In this document: piece by piece, positions 55,206-63,929 of the stretch | Layout of the letters: the number at the start of each line of letters is the position of its first letter | Numbering within the stretch: position 1 is the first letter of the stretch | DNA from: Mycobacterium sp. 852002-51163_SCH5372311 | GTDB lineage: Bacteria > Actinomycetota > Actinomycetes > Mycobacteriales > Mycobacteriaceae | Direction of reading: 5' to 3' | NCBI RefSeq assembly: GCF_001667115.1 | Contig: NZ_LZIJ01000147.1 | Coordinates: 1 to 64,000, forward strand | DNA: 64,000 nt | The notes under the pieces: generated by a model | What the model was told of the DNA's origin: nothing | What the model saw: the letters and a program-made list of their open reading frames with translations, nothing else | The model's database searches: none | Position numbers and translations under genes: made by a program

Positions 55206-55952
55206 TCAGCGGCGGAACAGTTTGTTGCCCAGCCAGACCACCGGATCGTATTTGCGATCGGCGACCCGTTCTTTCATCGGAATCAGCGCGTTGTCGGTGA
55301 TCTTGATGTTTTCCGGGCACACCTCGGTGCAGCACTTGGTGATGTTGCAATAGCCCAGGCCGAACTCGTCCTGCGCCTGGTTGCGCCGGTCCAGCGTGTC
55401 CAACGGATGCATTTCCAGTTCGGCGACGCGCATCAGGAAGCGCGGGCCGGCGAAAGCCTGCTTGTTTTCCTCGTGATCGCGGACCACGTGGCAGACGTTT
55501 TGGCACAGGAAGCACTCGATGCACTTGCGGAACTCCTGTGAGCGCTGCACGTCGACCTGCGCCATCCGGTATTCGCCGGGCTGCAGTTCCTTTGGCGGCG
55601 CGAACGACGGGATCTCCCGCGCCTTCTCGTAGTTGAACGACACGTCGGTGACCAGGTCGCGGATCACCGGGAAGGTGCGCATCGGGGTGACGGTGACGGT
55701 TTCGTCCTCGCTGAACGTGGACATCCGGGTCATGCACATCAGTCGGGGCTTGCCGTTGATCTCCGCGGAGCAGGACCCGCACTTGCCCGCCTTGCAGTTC
55801 CAGCGGACCGCGAGGTCTGGCGTCTGGGTCTGCTGCAGGCGGAGGATCACGTCGAGCACGACTTCGCCGTCGTTGACCTCGACGGTGAAATCGCGCAGCT
55901 CGCCGCCGCTTTCGTCGCCGCGCCATACGCGCAGGCTGGCGTTGTAGCTCAT
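55206..55952 (-). CDS. sdhB: Succinate dehydrogenase iron-sulfur subunit (Sdh1)
   Basis: Protein of 248 residues. The [2Fe-2S] ligands lie in CKAGKCGSC and the later Cys of LMCMTRM; the [4Fe-4S] and [3Fe-4S] ligands lie in KCIECFLCQNVCH and NITKCCTEVCPENI. It passes electrons from the flavoprotein to the membrane anchor. ATG 55952 overlaps the sdhA stop by one base (TGATG on this strand). Orthologue of Rv0247c. Confidence 0.93.
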   Translation of the reverse strand: MSYNASLRVWRGDESGGELRDFTVEVNDGEVVLDVILRLQQTQTPDLAVRWNCKAGKCGSCSAEINGKPRLMCMTRMSTFSEDETVTVTPMRTFPVIRDLVTDVSFNYEKAREIPSFAPPKELQPGEYRMAQVDVQRSQEFRKCIECFLCQNVCHVVRDHEENKQAFAGPRFLMRVAELEMHPLDTLDRRNQAQDEFGLGYCNITKCCTEVCPENIKITDNALIPMKERVADRKYDPVVWLGNKLFRR

Positions 55953-57880
55953 CAGCTCTCCGTCCTCGGGGTCCGTCCCGGATGGTCGGCCAGCTCCTCG
56001 TCGGTGTAGTACTTCTCCAACTCGGAGATCTCGAAGAGCTCAAGCAGGTCAGGCCGCATCGGTACCTGTGGCTCGCGGGTGATGATGACGCGCGAGTCGC
56101 TCGTGTCGCCGTACCCGACCCGGCACACCAGCAGGGTGTTGCGCCAGTTGGCATCCATGCTCGGGTGGTCGTCGCGGGTGTGCCCGCCGCGGCTCTCGGT
56201 GCGCTCCAGCGCTGCCTTGGCTACACACTCGCTGACCAGCAGCATGTTGCGCAGGTCGAGGGCGAGGTTCCAGCCCGGGTTGTATTGGCGGTTGCCCTCG
56301 ACCTGGACGTTCTGGTAGCGCGTCCACAACTCGTTCAACCGGGTCAGCGCCTTGGTGATCTCGTCCTCCTTGCGGATGATGCCCACCAGGTCGTTCATCA
56401 CCTGCTGCAGGTCGAGTTGCAGCGTGTACGGATTCTCCGCTGCGGAGCCGTCGGCCGGGCCCTCGAAAGGCTTCACCGCCACCTCGGCGGCGGCGTCGAC
56501 GGCTTCCGGCGAAACCGTCGGGCGGCTGCTCAGCGCGCGCACGTAGTCGGCCGCGCCCAGGCCGGCGCGCCGGCCGAACACCAGCAGGTCCGACAGCGAG
56601 TTACCGCCCAGCCGGTTGGAGCCGTGCATGCCGCCGGAGCATTCGCCGGCGGCGAAGAGACCGGGAACGGTGGCGGCTCCGGTGTCGGCGTCCACCTCGA
56701 CGCCACCCATCACGTAGTGGCAGGTGGGGCCAACCTCCATCGGCTCCTTGGTGATGTCGACCCCGGCCAGCTCCTTGAACTGGTGATACATCGACGGCAG
56801 GCGCCGGTTGATCTCCGCGGGGGTCAACCGTGAGGCGATGTCGAGGAAGACACCGCCGTGCGGGCTGCCGCGGCCCGCTTTGACCTCCGAGTTGATCGCT
56901 CGCGCGACCTCGTCGCGGGGCAGCAGGTCCGGGGTGCGACGGGCCGAGTCGTTGTCCTTGAGCCATTGGTCGGCCTCTTGTTCGGTCTCGGCGTACTGGC
57001 CCTTGAACACCGGAGGGATGTAGTCGAACATGAACCGCTTGTTCTCGGAGTTCTTCAGCACTCCGCCGTCGCCGCGAACACCCTCGGTGACCAGGATCCC
57101 TTTCACACTGGGCGGCCACACCATGCCGGTCGGGTGGAACTGGACGAACTCCATGTTGATCAGCGTCGCCCCGGCCCGCAGCGCCAGCGCATGGCCGTCG
57201 CCGGTGTACTCCCAGGAATTCGAGGTCACCTTGAACGACTTGCCGATCCCCCCGGTGGCCAGCACGACGGCGGGCGCCTCGAACACGACGAAGCGGCCGC
57301 TCTCGCGCCAGTAGCCGAACGCTCCCGAGATGGCGCCGTGGTCCTTGAGCAGCTCGGTGATCGTGCATTCGGCGAACACCTTGATGCGCGCCTCGTAGTC
57401 GCCGAGTTCGGCGTAGTCCTCCTGCTGTAGCGAGACGATTTTCTGCTGCATGGTGCGAATCAGCTCGAGGCCCGTGCGGTCGCCGACGTGCGCCAGCCGG
57501 GGATAGGTGTGCCCACCGAAGTTGCGCTGACTGATCCGGCCGTCTTTGGTGCGGTCGAACAACGCGCCGTAGGTCTCCAGCTCCCAGACCCGGTCTGGTG
57601 CCTCCTTGGCGTGCAGCTCGGCCATCCGCCAGTTGTTCAGGAACTTCCCACCGCGCATCGTGTCGCCGAAGTGGGTCTTCCAGTTGTCTTTCGGGTTGGT
57701 GTTGCCCATCGCGGCCGCGCAGCCGCCTTCGGCCATCACCGTGTGGGCCTTGCCGAACAGGGATTTGCACACCACGGCGACCTTCAGGCCGCGTTCGCGC
57801 GCCTCGATGACCGCGCGCAACCCAGCGCCGCCGGCACCGATCACGACTACGTCGTAGGAGTGCCGTTCGACCTCAACCAT
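55952..57880 (-). CDS. sdhA: Succinate dehydrogenase flavoprotein subunit (Sdh1)
   Basis: Protein of 642 residues. The FAD motif VVVIGAGGAGLRAVIEA opens the protein; KAHTVMAEGGCAAAM contains the His that carries covalent FAD in this family; HGSNRLGGNSLSDLLVFG and the QFHPTG segment belong to the catalytic site. It oxidises succinate to fumarate. ATG 57880 is followed by the three-gene order sdhC-sdhA-sdhB on the minus strand. Orthologue of Rv0248c. Confidence 0.94.
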   Translation of the reverse strand: MVEVERHSYDVVVIGAGGAGLRAVIEARERGLKVAVVCKSLFGKAHTVMAEGGCAAAMGNTNPKDNWKTHFGDTMRGGKFLNNWRMAELHAKEAPDRVWELETYGALFDRTKDGRISQRNFGGHTYPRLAHVGDRTGLELIRTMQQKIVSLQQEDYAELGDYEARIKVFAECTITELLKDHGAISGAFGYWRESGRFVVFEAPAVVLATGGIGKSFKVTSNSWEYTGDGHALALRAGATLINMEFVQFHPTGMVWPPSVKGILVTEGVRGDGGVLKNSENKRFMFDYIPPVFKGQYAETEQEADQWLKDNDSARRTPDLLPRDEVARAINSEVKAGRGSPHGGVFLDIASRLTPAEINRRLPSMYHQFKELAGVDITKEPMEVGPTCHYVMGGVEVDADTGAATVPGLFAAGECSGGMHGSNRLGGNSLSDLLVFGRRAGLGAADYVRALSSRPTVSPEAVDAAAEVAVKPFEGPADGSAAENPYTLQLDLQQVMNDLVGIIRKEDEITKALTRLNELWTRYQNVQVEGNRQYNPGWNLALDLRNMLLVSECVAKAALERTESRGGHTRDDHPSMDANWRNTLLVCRVGYGDTSDSRVIITREPQVPMRPDLLELFEISELEKYYTDEELADHPGRTPRTES

Positions 57881-57922
57881 GAAACCTCGCTCAGCTTTCG
57901 TGCTAACTCTTTGTGAAATGGC

Positions 57923-58750
57923 TTACGGGCCAACGAATCTGAAATCCGTGATGGTGTGGCCTGCGACCAGCATGATGTAGAAGTCGGTGAGCGCCAGCGT
58001 TCCCAGCGTGATCCACGCGAATTGCATGTGCCGGGTGTTCAATTTGCTGACCTGGGTCCAGATCCAATACCGCACCGGGTGTTTTGAGAAATGCTTGAGC
58101 CGGCCGCCGGTGACGTGCCGGCACGAATGGCACGAGACGGTGTAGCACCACAACAGCAGCACGTTGACCACCAAAATCAGGTTCCCCACACCGAATCCGA
58201 AACCGCCCGTCGGCGAATGGAAAGCGACTATGGCGTCGTAAGTGTTGATCAGCGAGACCACCAACGCGAAGTAGAAGAAGTATCGGTGGCTGTTCTGGAG
58301 GATCAGCGGGAACTTCGTCTCGCCGGTGTAGTGGACCCGCGGTTCGGGCACCGCGCAGCCGGTCGGCGACTGCCACACCGAACGGTAATAGGCCTTGCGG
58401 TAGTAGTAGCAGGTGATCCGGAACCCGAGCAAAAACGGTAATACCAGCATTCCCAACGGAATCCACCACGGGAAGTGACCGAACCAGACACCCAGGTGGC
58501 TGGAGCCGGGCACGCAGGACGCGCTCACGCACGGTGAGTAGAACGGTGTCAGGTAATGGTATTCGTCGACCCAGTAGTTGTTGCGCAACATCGAGCGGGT
58601 ACCCGCGTAGACGAGAAACGCCAAGAGGCCGACGTTGGTGATCAGCGGCGCCTGCCACCAGCGGTCGGTGCGCAGCGTCCGTTGCTGGATTTGGGCGCGG
58701 CCAGGCGAGAAGACGCCGGACGCAGGACGGTTCGCCGTGGGTGCGCTCAT
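57923..58750 (-). CDS. sdhC: Succinate dehydrogenase membrane anchor subunit (Sdh1)
   Basis: Protein of 275 residues with about five membrane helices (NVGLLAFLVYAGT, WWIPLGMLVLPFLLGFRITCYY, YFFYFALVVSLIN, LILVVNVLLLWCYTVSC, and FAWITLGTLALTDFYIMLVAG). Several His residues in or next to helices (NSHRYFF, CHSCRHVTGG) could bind haem. It anchors the complex and passes electrons to menaquinone. Start ATG 58750; the sdhA gene follows after 42 bases. Orthologue of Rv0249c. Confidence 0.9.
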   Translation of the reverse strand: MSAPTANRPASGVFSPGRAQIQQRTLRTDRWWQAPLITNVGLLAFLVYAGTRSMLRNNYWVDEYHYLTPFYSPCVSASCVPGSSHLGVWFGHFPWWIPLGMLVLPFLLGFRITCYYYRKAYYRSVWQSPTGCAVPEPRVHYTGETKFPLILQNSHRYFFYFALVVSLINTYDAIVAFHSPTGGFGFGVGNLILVVNVLLLWCYTVSCHSCRHVTGGRLKHFSKHPVRYWIWTQVSKLNTRHMQFAWITLGTLALTDFYIMLVAGHTITDFRFVGP

Positions 58751-58828
58751 CTAGTGTTCCTCTTCGAACGGGCTGTCTCGACGAAGGGTACACAGACGAA
58801 ACCCCACCTTTTTAGGCGGGCTTACGTG

Positions 58829-59125
58829 TCAGTACCGACTGTGACCTCCGACACCCTCGTCGTCGACGTCGCGCCAGAAATCGCGGTCGTAATCGGTGTC
58901 GGGAATGGCGATCTTGTCGCCCGATTGCTGCACGGTGGCCCGGTCCAAGTCCAATTCGGTGATGTCGGTGTCGAGCAATTCGACGTCGCTGAGGATTCGG
59001 TCGGCGTCGATCACGATGCGGCGCATCGCCGGGCTGTCGCCGTAGCGAATCTTCAACGAGGTCACGCACCGCCGCAGCCCGCCGATGAGGTCGTGCAGTT
59101 CGGCGATTTCAGTAGTGGCGGACAA
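58829..59125 (-). CDS. Conserved hypothetical protein (Rv0250c)
   Basis: Protein of 98 residues, predicted soluble, with a helical N terminus (TTEIAELHDLIGGLRRCV) and an acidic C terminus (YDRDFWRDVDDEGVGGHS). TTG 59125 is chosen as start because AGGAGA lies just upstream and the resulting protein matches Rv0250c in length and first residues. It lies upstream of sdhC on the same strand (78 bases) and may be co-transcribed with the sdh genes. Its function is unknown. Confidence 0.8.
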   Translation of the reverse strand: MSATTEIAELHDLIGGLRRCVTSLKIRYGDSPAMRRIVIDADRILSDVELLDTDITELDLDRATVQQSGDKIAIPDTDYDRDFWRDVDDEGVGGHSRY

Positions 59126-59196
59126 CGGATCTCCTAGAACAGACGGGGTTATGGCCGTGGTACGGATCACAGTACTCCCTCGATACTATCCACAGC

Positions 59197-59967
59197 ATGG
59201 GGCTACTGCCGGGTCAAACCACGCCAGCCGACCGCGCTTTCGCGTTGCTGGGACTGCACCCGCCGGGGGACCCGGTGGTGCTGCCGACGGTGTGGGACGC
59301 CTGGTCGGCCCGCATGGCCGTGGACGCCGGGTTTGCTGCGATCACGGTGGGCAGTCATCCGGTCGCTGATTCGGTCGGCAAGGCGGACAACGAGGGCATG
59401 TCGTTCGAGGACCTGCTCACCCGGGTCGCGCAGATCACCGCCGCGGTCGACGTTCCGGTGTCGGTGGACGTCGAATCGGGTTACGGGCTGTCGGCGCCAC
59501 GCCTGATCGACGGGCTGCTGAGTGTCGACGCGGTCGGACTGAACATCGAAGACACCGTGCACTCCGAAGGCGGACGACTGCGGTCGTCCGCTGAGCATGC
59601 CGACCTGGTAGGCGCGCTGCGGTCGGCGGCCGATGCGGCCGGAGTGCATGTCGTGATCAACGCCCGCACCGACCTGTTCCTGCGCAAGGATGGTGACGAC
59701 TCAGACCGTGTCGAGCGCGCGGTGGCGAGACTGGCCGAGGCCGCCGCGGCCGGCGCCGATGTTCTGTATCCAGTGGGGCGCCACGACCCGGATACGTTGC
59801 GGCGCTTGACTACTGAGCTGCCGCTGCCGGTTAACGCGATCGCGCTGCCGGACCGGGACGACTTGGTCTCCTTCGGGCCACTGGGCGTGGGCCGGATCAG
59901 CTTCGGACCTTTCCTGCAATCCGCGTTGGCCGCCCGGGCCAAGGAATTGCTGGCCCGTTGGAGCTGA
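59197..59967 (+). CDS. Isocitrate lyase/PEP mutase superfamily protein
   Basis: Protein of 256 residues, a TIM barrel. Family marks are DAWSARMAVDAGFAAITVGS, the metal-binding segment VSVDVESGYG, and GLNIEDTVHSEGGRL. These resemble oxaloacetate decarboxylase/2-methylisocitrate-lyase-like small proteins (as in Rv1998c) rather than full-length isocitrate lyase; the catalytic loop KCGH of true ICL is not present, so the reaction is open. ATG 59197 begins shortly after the divergent Rv0250c start. I recall no gene here in M. tuberculosis. Confidence 0.82.
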   Translation: MGLLPGQTTPADRAFALLGLHPPGDPVVLPTVWDAWSARMAVDAGFAAITVGSHPVADSVGKADNEGMSFEDLLTRVAQITAAVDVPVSVDVESGYGLSAPRLIDGLLSVDAVGLNIEDTVHSEGGRLRSSAEHADLVGALRSAADAAGVHVVINARTDLFLRKDGDDSDRVERAVARLAEAAAAGADVLYPVGRHDPDTLRRLTTELPLPVNAIALPDRDDLVSFGPLGVGRISFGPFLQSALAARAKELLARWS

Positions 59968-59978
59968 GACTTTCGGCG

Positions 59979-60115
59979 TGGCCGCGGCGTTCGGTGTGGT
60001 GGCCGCGGCGTTCGGTGTGAAGCCAGGGCGTTGAGAGTGAAGCCAGGGCGTTGGTCGAGCGATTTTTCCGCCCAGGTTTCACAACGAAAGCCCAGGATTC
60101 ACAACCGAAACCGGA
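59979..60115. repeat. Self-complementary 20-bp tandem repeat element, site 3
   Basis: Left part: two diverged units (TGGCCGCGGCGTTCGG) then GTGAAGCCAGGGCGTTGAGA (60017) and GTGAAGCCAGGGCGTTGG (60037). Right part, inverted: CCGCCCAGGTTTCAC and AACGAAAGCCCAGGATTCAC and a fragment. The element fills the 213-base gap between the convergent PEP-mutase-like and hsp20 genes and can fold into a long imperfect hairpin. Confidence 0.85.
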
Positions 60116-60180
60116 GGAGCAACGCCAATCCGGCGAGGTCGTCGGGACCTCGCCGGATTCAGCTGACATTGCCTGCGAAA

Positions 60181-60621
60181 TTACTTCGTGATGGCGATGC
60201 GCTGCGCCTGCGTTCCGGTGTAGGCACCGGCCACCCGGACGGTCAACACGCCGGCGTCGTACGAGGCCGAGACCGCCTCGCTGGTGACGTGCGCGGGCAG
60301 CTGGAAGGACCGCCGGAACGATCCGTAACGAATCTCACGCAGAACCCGGCCGTTGTCTTCCTCGGCGTGCTGGTCGCGGTGTTCGCCGTGGATTACCAGA
60401 CGGCCCCGGTCCACCTCAACGTTGACGTCCTTGTCGACGTCGACACCAGGCAGTTCCACGCGGACCACCGCGTCGTCGCCGTCCTTGACGATCTCAGCTG
60501 ACGGGTTGAAGCCGCTGGTCACGGGCTTGAACCAGTCCGTCGCCGCGGCCGGCCCGAAAAAGTCGCGTAGCCACCGGTCGGTGTCCCAGGACGGACGGGA
60601 CCACAGTGCGAGGTTGCTCAT
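60181..60621 (-). CDS. hsp20: Small heat-shock protein, Acr2/Hsp20 family (Rv0251c)
   Basis: Protein of 146 residues. The alpha-crystallin domain spans about residues 38-130 (AEIVKDGDDAVVRVELPGVD, REIRYGSFRRSFQLPAHVT, YDAGVLTVRV) and the tail carries an IAI motif (QRIAITK) for oligomer assembly. It is an ATP-independent holdase. ATG 60621 has AAGGAG 6 bases upstream. A GGAAC-N19-GTT promoter lies about 70 bases upstream, fitting known SigE/SigH control of acr2 in M. tuberculosis. Confidence 0.92.
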   Translation of the reverse strand: MSNLALWSRPSWDTDRWLRDFFGPAAATDWFKPVTSGFNPSAEIVKDGDDAVVRVELPGVDVDKDVNVEVDRGRLVIHGEHRDQHAEEDNGRVLREIRYGSFRRSFQLPAHVTSEAVSASYDAGVLTVRVAGAYTGTQAQRIAITK

Positions 60622-60688
60622 GAACATCTCCTTATGCTTGCTTGTGAGTTTGCTGTGGCCGGCGCCTTGCCGGCCGGCTATATGGATA

Positions 60689-60715
60689 AACCTGAGTCGA
60701 CCACGCTTAAGTTCC
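60689..60715 (-). promoter_or_regulatory. SigE/SigH-type promoter of hsp20
   Basis: On the minus strand GGAAC (60715-60711) is followed after 19 bases by GTT (60691-60689), the -35 and -10 pattern known for mycobacterial SigE and SigH. It leaves a leader of about 60 bases before the ATG. I did not find a full HspR inverted repeat (CTTGAGT-N7-ACTCAAG). Confidence 0.6.
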
Positions 60716-60823
60716 ACCTGGCCGTTCGCCGCCAGAGAACACCGTCACACCGGTCGCTGTGAGGTGTGAGGACGCCGTCATATGGGCGTCACATTGAGGG
60801 ACTTTTCCTTAATTTCGGACCCC

Positions 60824-60829
60824 TACCCT
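60824..60829 (+). promoter_or_regulatory. -10 hexamer placing nirB transcription at its start codon
   Basis: TACCCT ends 7 bases before the ATG of nirB, and there is no Shine-Dalgarno sequence in between. A transcript starting at the A of the ATG would be leaderless, which is common in mycobacteria. Confidence 0.4.
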
Positions 60830-60836
60830 GCTTTCC

Positions 60837-63386
60837 ATGGCCCCAGCCGGAAACGCAGCAGCCCGCCACGTGATCGTGGTCGGGCACGGCATGGTGGGCC
60901 ATCGGCTGGTCGAAGCGCTGCGCGCCCGCGACGCAAACGGTTCCTGGCGGGTCACCGTGCTGGCGGAGGAGGCAGACGCCGCCTACGACCGTGTCGGTCT
61001 GACCTCCTACACCGAGAACTGGGATCGGGGCCTGCTGGCTTTGCCCGGCAACGACTACGCCGGCGACGAGATGGTCAAGCTGCTGCTGAGCGCGCGCGTC
61101 ACCGAAATCGACCGCGCCACAAAGTCGGTGGTCACCGCCGACGGTCTGCGACACAGCTACGACGCCCTGGTGCTCGCCACCGGGTCATACGCGTTCGTAC
61201 CGCCGGTGCCCGGCCACGACTTGTCCGCGTGCCACGTCTACCGCACGCTCGACGACCTGGACGCGATCCGTGCCGGCGCCCAGCACACAGTCGCGGCCGG
61301 CCACACCCGGTCGGGCGTTGTCATCGGCGGCGGCCTGCTTGGACTCGAAGCCGCGAATGCCTTGCGCCAGTTTGGATTACACACGCACGTCATCGAGATG
61401 ATGCCGCGATTGATGGCCCAGCAGATCGACGAGGCCGGGGGTGCACTGCTGGCCAGGATGGTCACCGACCTCGGAATCGCGGTGCACGTCGGAACGGGTA
61501 CCGAATCGATTGAGTCCGTCGAGCATTCGGACGGTTCGCAGTCGGTGCGAGTGCGACTCACCGATGGTGAGGTCATCGATGCCGGTGTGGTCGTCTTTGC
61601 GGCCGGTATCCGGCCCCGCGACGAATTGGCGCGGGCGGCCGGGTTGACGATCGCCGAGCGGGGCGGCGTGCTCACCGATCTGTCTTGCCGGACAAGCGAT
61701 CCCGACATCTACGCGGTCGGTGAGGTAGCGGCGATCGAGGGCCGCTGCTATGGCCTGGTCGGACCCGGGTACACCAGCGCCGAAGTGGTAGCCGACCAGC
61801 TGCTGGACGGCGCCGCGGAGTTTCCCGAGGCGGATCTTTCGACCAAGCTCAAACTGTTGGGGGTCGACGTCGCGAGCTTCGGCGACGCGATGGGCGCAAC
61901 CGAGAATTGCCTCGAGGTTGTCATCAATGACGCAGTGAACCGGACCTACGCCAAGCTGGTGCTGTCCGACGACGCCAAGACCCTGCTCGGCGGCGTCCTG
62001 GTGGGCGATGCGTCGTCGTACGGGGTGTTGCGGCCAATGGTGGGCAGCGAATTGCCGGGGGACCCGCTGGCGTTGATCGCACCGGCCGGCTCGGGTGAGG
62101 GTGCGTCGGCGCTGGGTATTGGCGCGCTGCCGGATTCGGCCCAGATCTGCTCCTGCAACAACGTCACCAAGGGTGACCTGAAGTGCGCGATCGGCGACGG
62201 CTGCGGCGACGTCGCGGCGCTCAAAGCGTGCACCGCGGCCGGCACGTCGTGCGGCTCGTGTGTGCCGTTGCTCAAGCAGCTGCTGGAAGCCGAAGGCGTG
62301 GAACAGTCCAAGGCGCTCTGCGAGCACTTCAGCCAGTCGCGCGCAGAGCTTTTCCAGATCATCTCGGCCACCGAGATCCGGACCTTCTCCGGGTTGCTGG
62401 AGCGATTCGGCCGCGGAAAGGGCTGCGACATCTGCAAACCCGTCGTCGCTTCGATCCTGGCTTCGACCGGCTCGGACCACATCCTCGACGGAGAGCAGGC
62501 CTCGCTGCAGGATTCCAACGACCACTTCCTTGCCAACATACAAAAGAACGGCAGCTACTCGGTCGTACCGCGGGTGCCCGGCGGCGACATCAAGCCGGAA
62601 CACCTGATCGTGATCGGCCAGATCGCACAGGACTTCGGCCTCTACACCAAGATCACCGGCGGCCAGCGGATCGACATGTTCGGCGCCCGGGTGGATCAGC
62701 TGCCGGCCATCTGGAAGCGGCTCGTCGACGCCGGCATGGAATCCGGCCACGCTTACGGCAAGGCGTTGCGCACGGTCAAGAGCTGCGTGGGCAGTGACTG
62801 GTGCCGCTACGGTCAGCAGGACTCGGTGCAGTTGGCCATCGATTTGGAACTGCGCTACCGCGGATTGCGGGCCCCGCACAAGCTCAAGCTGGGCGTCTCG
62901 GGTTGCGCCCGCGAATGCGCCGAGGCGCGCGGAAAAGACGTGGGCGTCATCGCCACCGAGAAGGGCTGGAACCTCTACGTCGGCGGCAATGGCGGCATGA
63001 CGCCCAAGCATGCCCAGCTGTTGGCCAGTGACCTCGACACACCGACACTGATTCGCTACGTCGACCGATTCCTCATGTACTACATCCGAACGGCCGACCG
63101 GTTACAGCGCACCGCGCCTTGGGTCGAGTCGCTGGGGCTGGATCACGTGCGCGCGGTGGTGTGCGAAGACTCGTTGGGCCTGGCCGCCGAATTCGAGGCT
63201 GCAATCCAGCGGCATGTGCAGACCTACAAGTGCGAATGGAAGGGCGTGCTGGAGGACCCGGACAAGCTGTCGCGGTTCGTCTCCTTCGTCAACGCACCGG
63301 ACGCCGTCGACTCCACAGTGACGTTCACCGAACGTGAGGGACGTAAAGTGCCTGTGCCCATTGGCATTCCGCGGGTCAGATCATAA
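60837..63386 (+). CDS. nirB: Assimilatory nitrite reductase large subunit NirB
   Basis: Protein of 849 residues. The N-terminal FAD/NAD(P) part has VIVVGHGMVGHRLVEAL and VVIGGGLLGLEAANALR. A BFD-like [2Fe-2S] domain follows near residue 438 (CSCNNVTKGDL, TSCGSC). The C-terminal sirohaem/[4Fe-4S] part has Cys residues in SCVGSDWCRYG (near 648) and SGCARECAEA (near 689). It reduces nitrite to ammonium with NAD(P)H. The start at ATG 60837 probably gives a leaderless mRNA. nirD follows after 11 bases. Orthologue of Rv0252. Confidence 0.95.
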   Translation: MAPAGNAAARHVIVVGHGMVGHRLVEALRARDANGSWRVTVLAEEADAAYDRVGLTSYTENWDRGLLALPGNDYAGDEMVKLLLSARVTEIDRATKSVVTADGLRHSYDALVLATGSYAFVPPVPGHDLSACHVYRTLDDLDAIRAGAQHTVAAGHTRSGVVIGGGLLGLEAANALRQFGLHTHVIEMMPRLMAQQIDEAGGALLARMVTDLGIAVHVGTGTESIESVEHSDGSQSVRVRLTDGEVIDAGVVVFAAGIRPRDELARAAGLTIAERGGVLTDLSCRTSDPDIYAVGEVAAIEGRCYGLVGPGYTSAEVVADQLLDGAAEFPEADLSTKLKLLGVDVASFGDAMGATENCLEVVINDAVNRTYAKLVLSDDAKTLLGGVLVGDASSYGVLRPMVGSELPGDPLALIAPAGSGEGASALGIGALPDSAQICSCNNVTKGDLKCAIGDGCGDVAALKACTAAGTSCGSCVPLLKQLLEAEGVEQSKALCEHFSQSRAELFQIISATEIRTFSGLLERFGRGKGCDICKPVVASILASTGSDHILDGEQASLQDSNDHFLANIQKNGSYSVVPRVPGGDIKPEHLIVIGQIAQDFGLYTKITGGQRIDMFGARVDQLPAIWKRLVDAGMESGHAYGKALRTVKSCVGSDWCRYGQQDSVQLAIDLELRYRGLRAPHKLKLGVSGCARECAEARGKDVGVIATEKGWNLYVGGNGGMTPKHAQLLASDLDTPTLIRYVDRFLMYYIRTADRLQRTAPWVESLGLDHVRAVVCEDSLGLAAEFEAAIQRHVQTYKCEWKGVLEDPDKLSRFVSFVNAPDAVDSTVTFTEREGRKVPVPIGIPRVRS

Positions 63387-63397
63387 CAGGAGGAATC

Positions 63398-63754
63398 ATG
63401 ACGCTTCTCAACGACATTCAGGTGTGGACCACCGCCTGCGACTACGACCATCTCATTCCGGGTCGTGGTGTCGGTGTGCTGCTCGACGACGGGAGCCAGG
63501 CGGCATTGTTCCGGTTGGACGACGGGACGGTACACGCGGTGGGCAATGTCGACCCGTTCTCCGGCGCGGCCGTGCTCTCCCGTGGGATCGTCGGCGATCG
63601 GGGAGGCCGCGCGACGGTTCAATCGCCCATCTTGAAGCAGGCTTTCGCACTCGACGACGGCAGTTGCCTGGACGATCCGAGGGTGTCGGTTCCGGTGTAT
63701 CCGGCACGCGTCACGCCGGCAGGGCACATCCAGATCGCACGGATGGCCGCCTAG
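63398..63754 (+). CDS. nirD: Nitrite reductase small subunit NirD
   Basis: Protein of 118 residues with the Rieske-like fold of NirD (LFRLDDGTVHAVGNVDPFSG) but without the Cys-His iron-sulfur ligands, as is usual for this subunit. It assists NirB. AGGAGG lies 6 bases before ATG 63398. The stop lies at the edge of a 54-bp tandem repeat. Orthologue of Rv0253. Confidence 0.93.
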   Translation: MTLLNDIQVWTTACDYDHLIPGRGVGVLLDDGSQAALFRLDDGTVHAVGNVDPFSGAAVLSRGIVGDRGGRATVQSPILKQAFALDDGSCLDDPRVSVPVYPARVTPAGHIQIARMAA

Positions 63755-63906
63755 GGGCGATCGCAAGCGCGGCGAAGCGGGGCGCGGCGGGTCGCCCCAA
63801 TAGGGCTAGGGCGATCGCAAGCGCGGCGAAGCCGGGCGCGGCGGGTCGCCCCAATAGGGCTAGGGCGATCGCAAGCGCGGCGAAGCGGGGGCGCGGCGGG
63901 TCGCCA
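63753..63906. repeat. 54-bp tandem repeat, about 2.8 copies
   Basis: The marker GCGATCGCAAGCGCGGCGAA begins at 63757, 63811 and 63865, a strict 54-bp period. Each unit also has GGGTCGCCCCAATAGGGCTA (the last copy ends in GTCGCCACCAT). GGGGCGA and TCGCCCC within a unit are complementary, so each copy may form a hairpin. The array lies between convergent genes and starts inside the nirD stop region. It is a candidate VNTR typing locus. Confidence 0.9.
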
Positions 63907-63929
63907 CCATGAGGACAAGCCGGCCCGCA

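Noticed and set aside
60622..60720. HspR (HAIR) inverted repeat upstream of hsp20
   Set aside because: Only a partial ACTCAGG is visible; no second half at the right spacing.
60722..60836. GlnR box before nirB
   Set aside because: Some AC/GT-rich pairs are present but none matches the expected spacing well enough to call.
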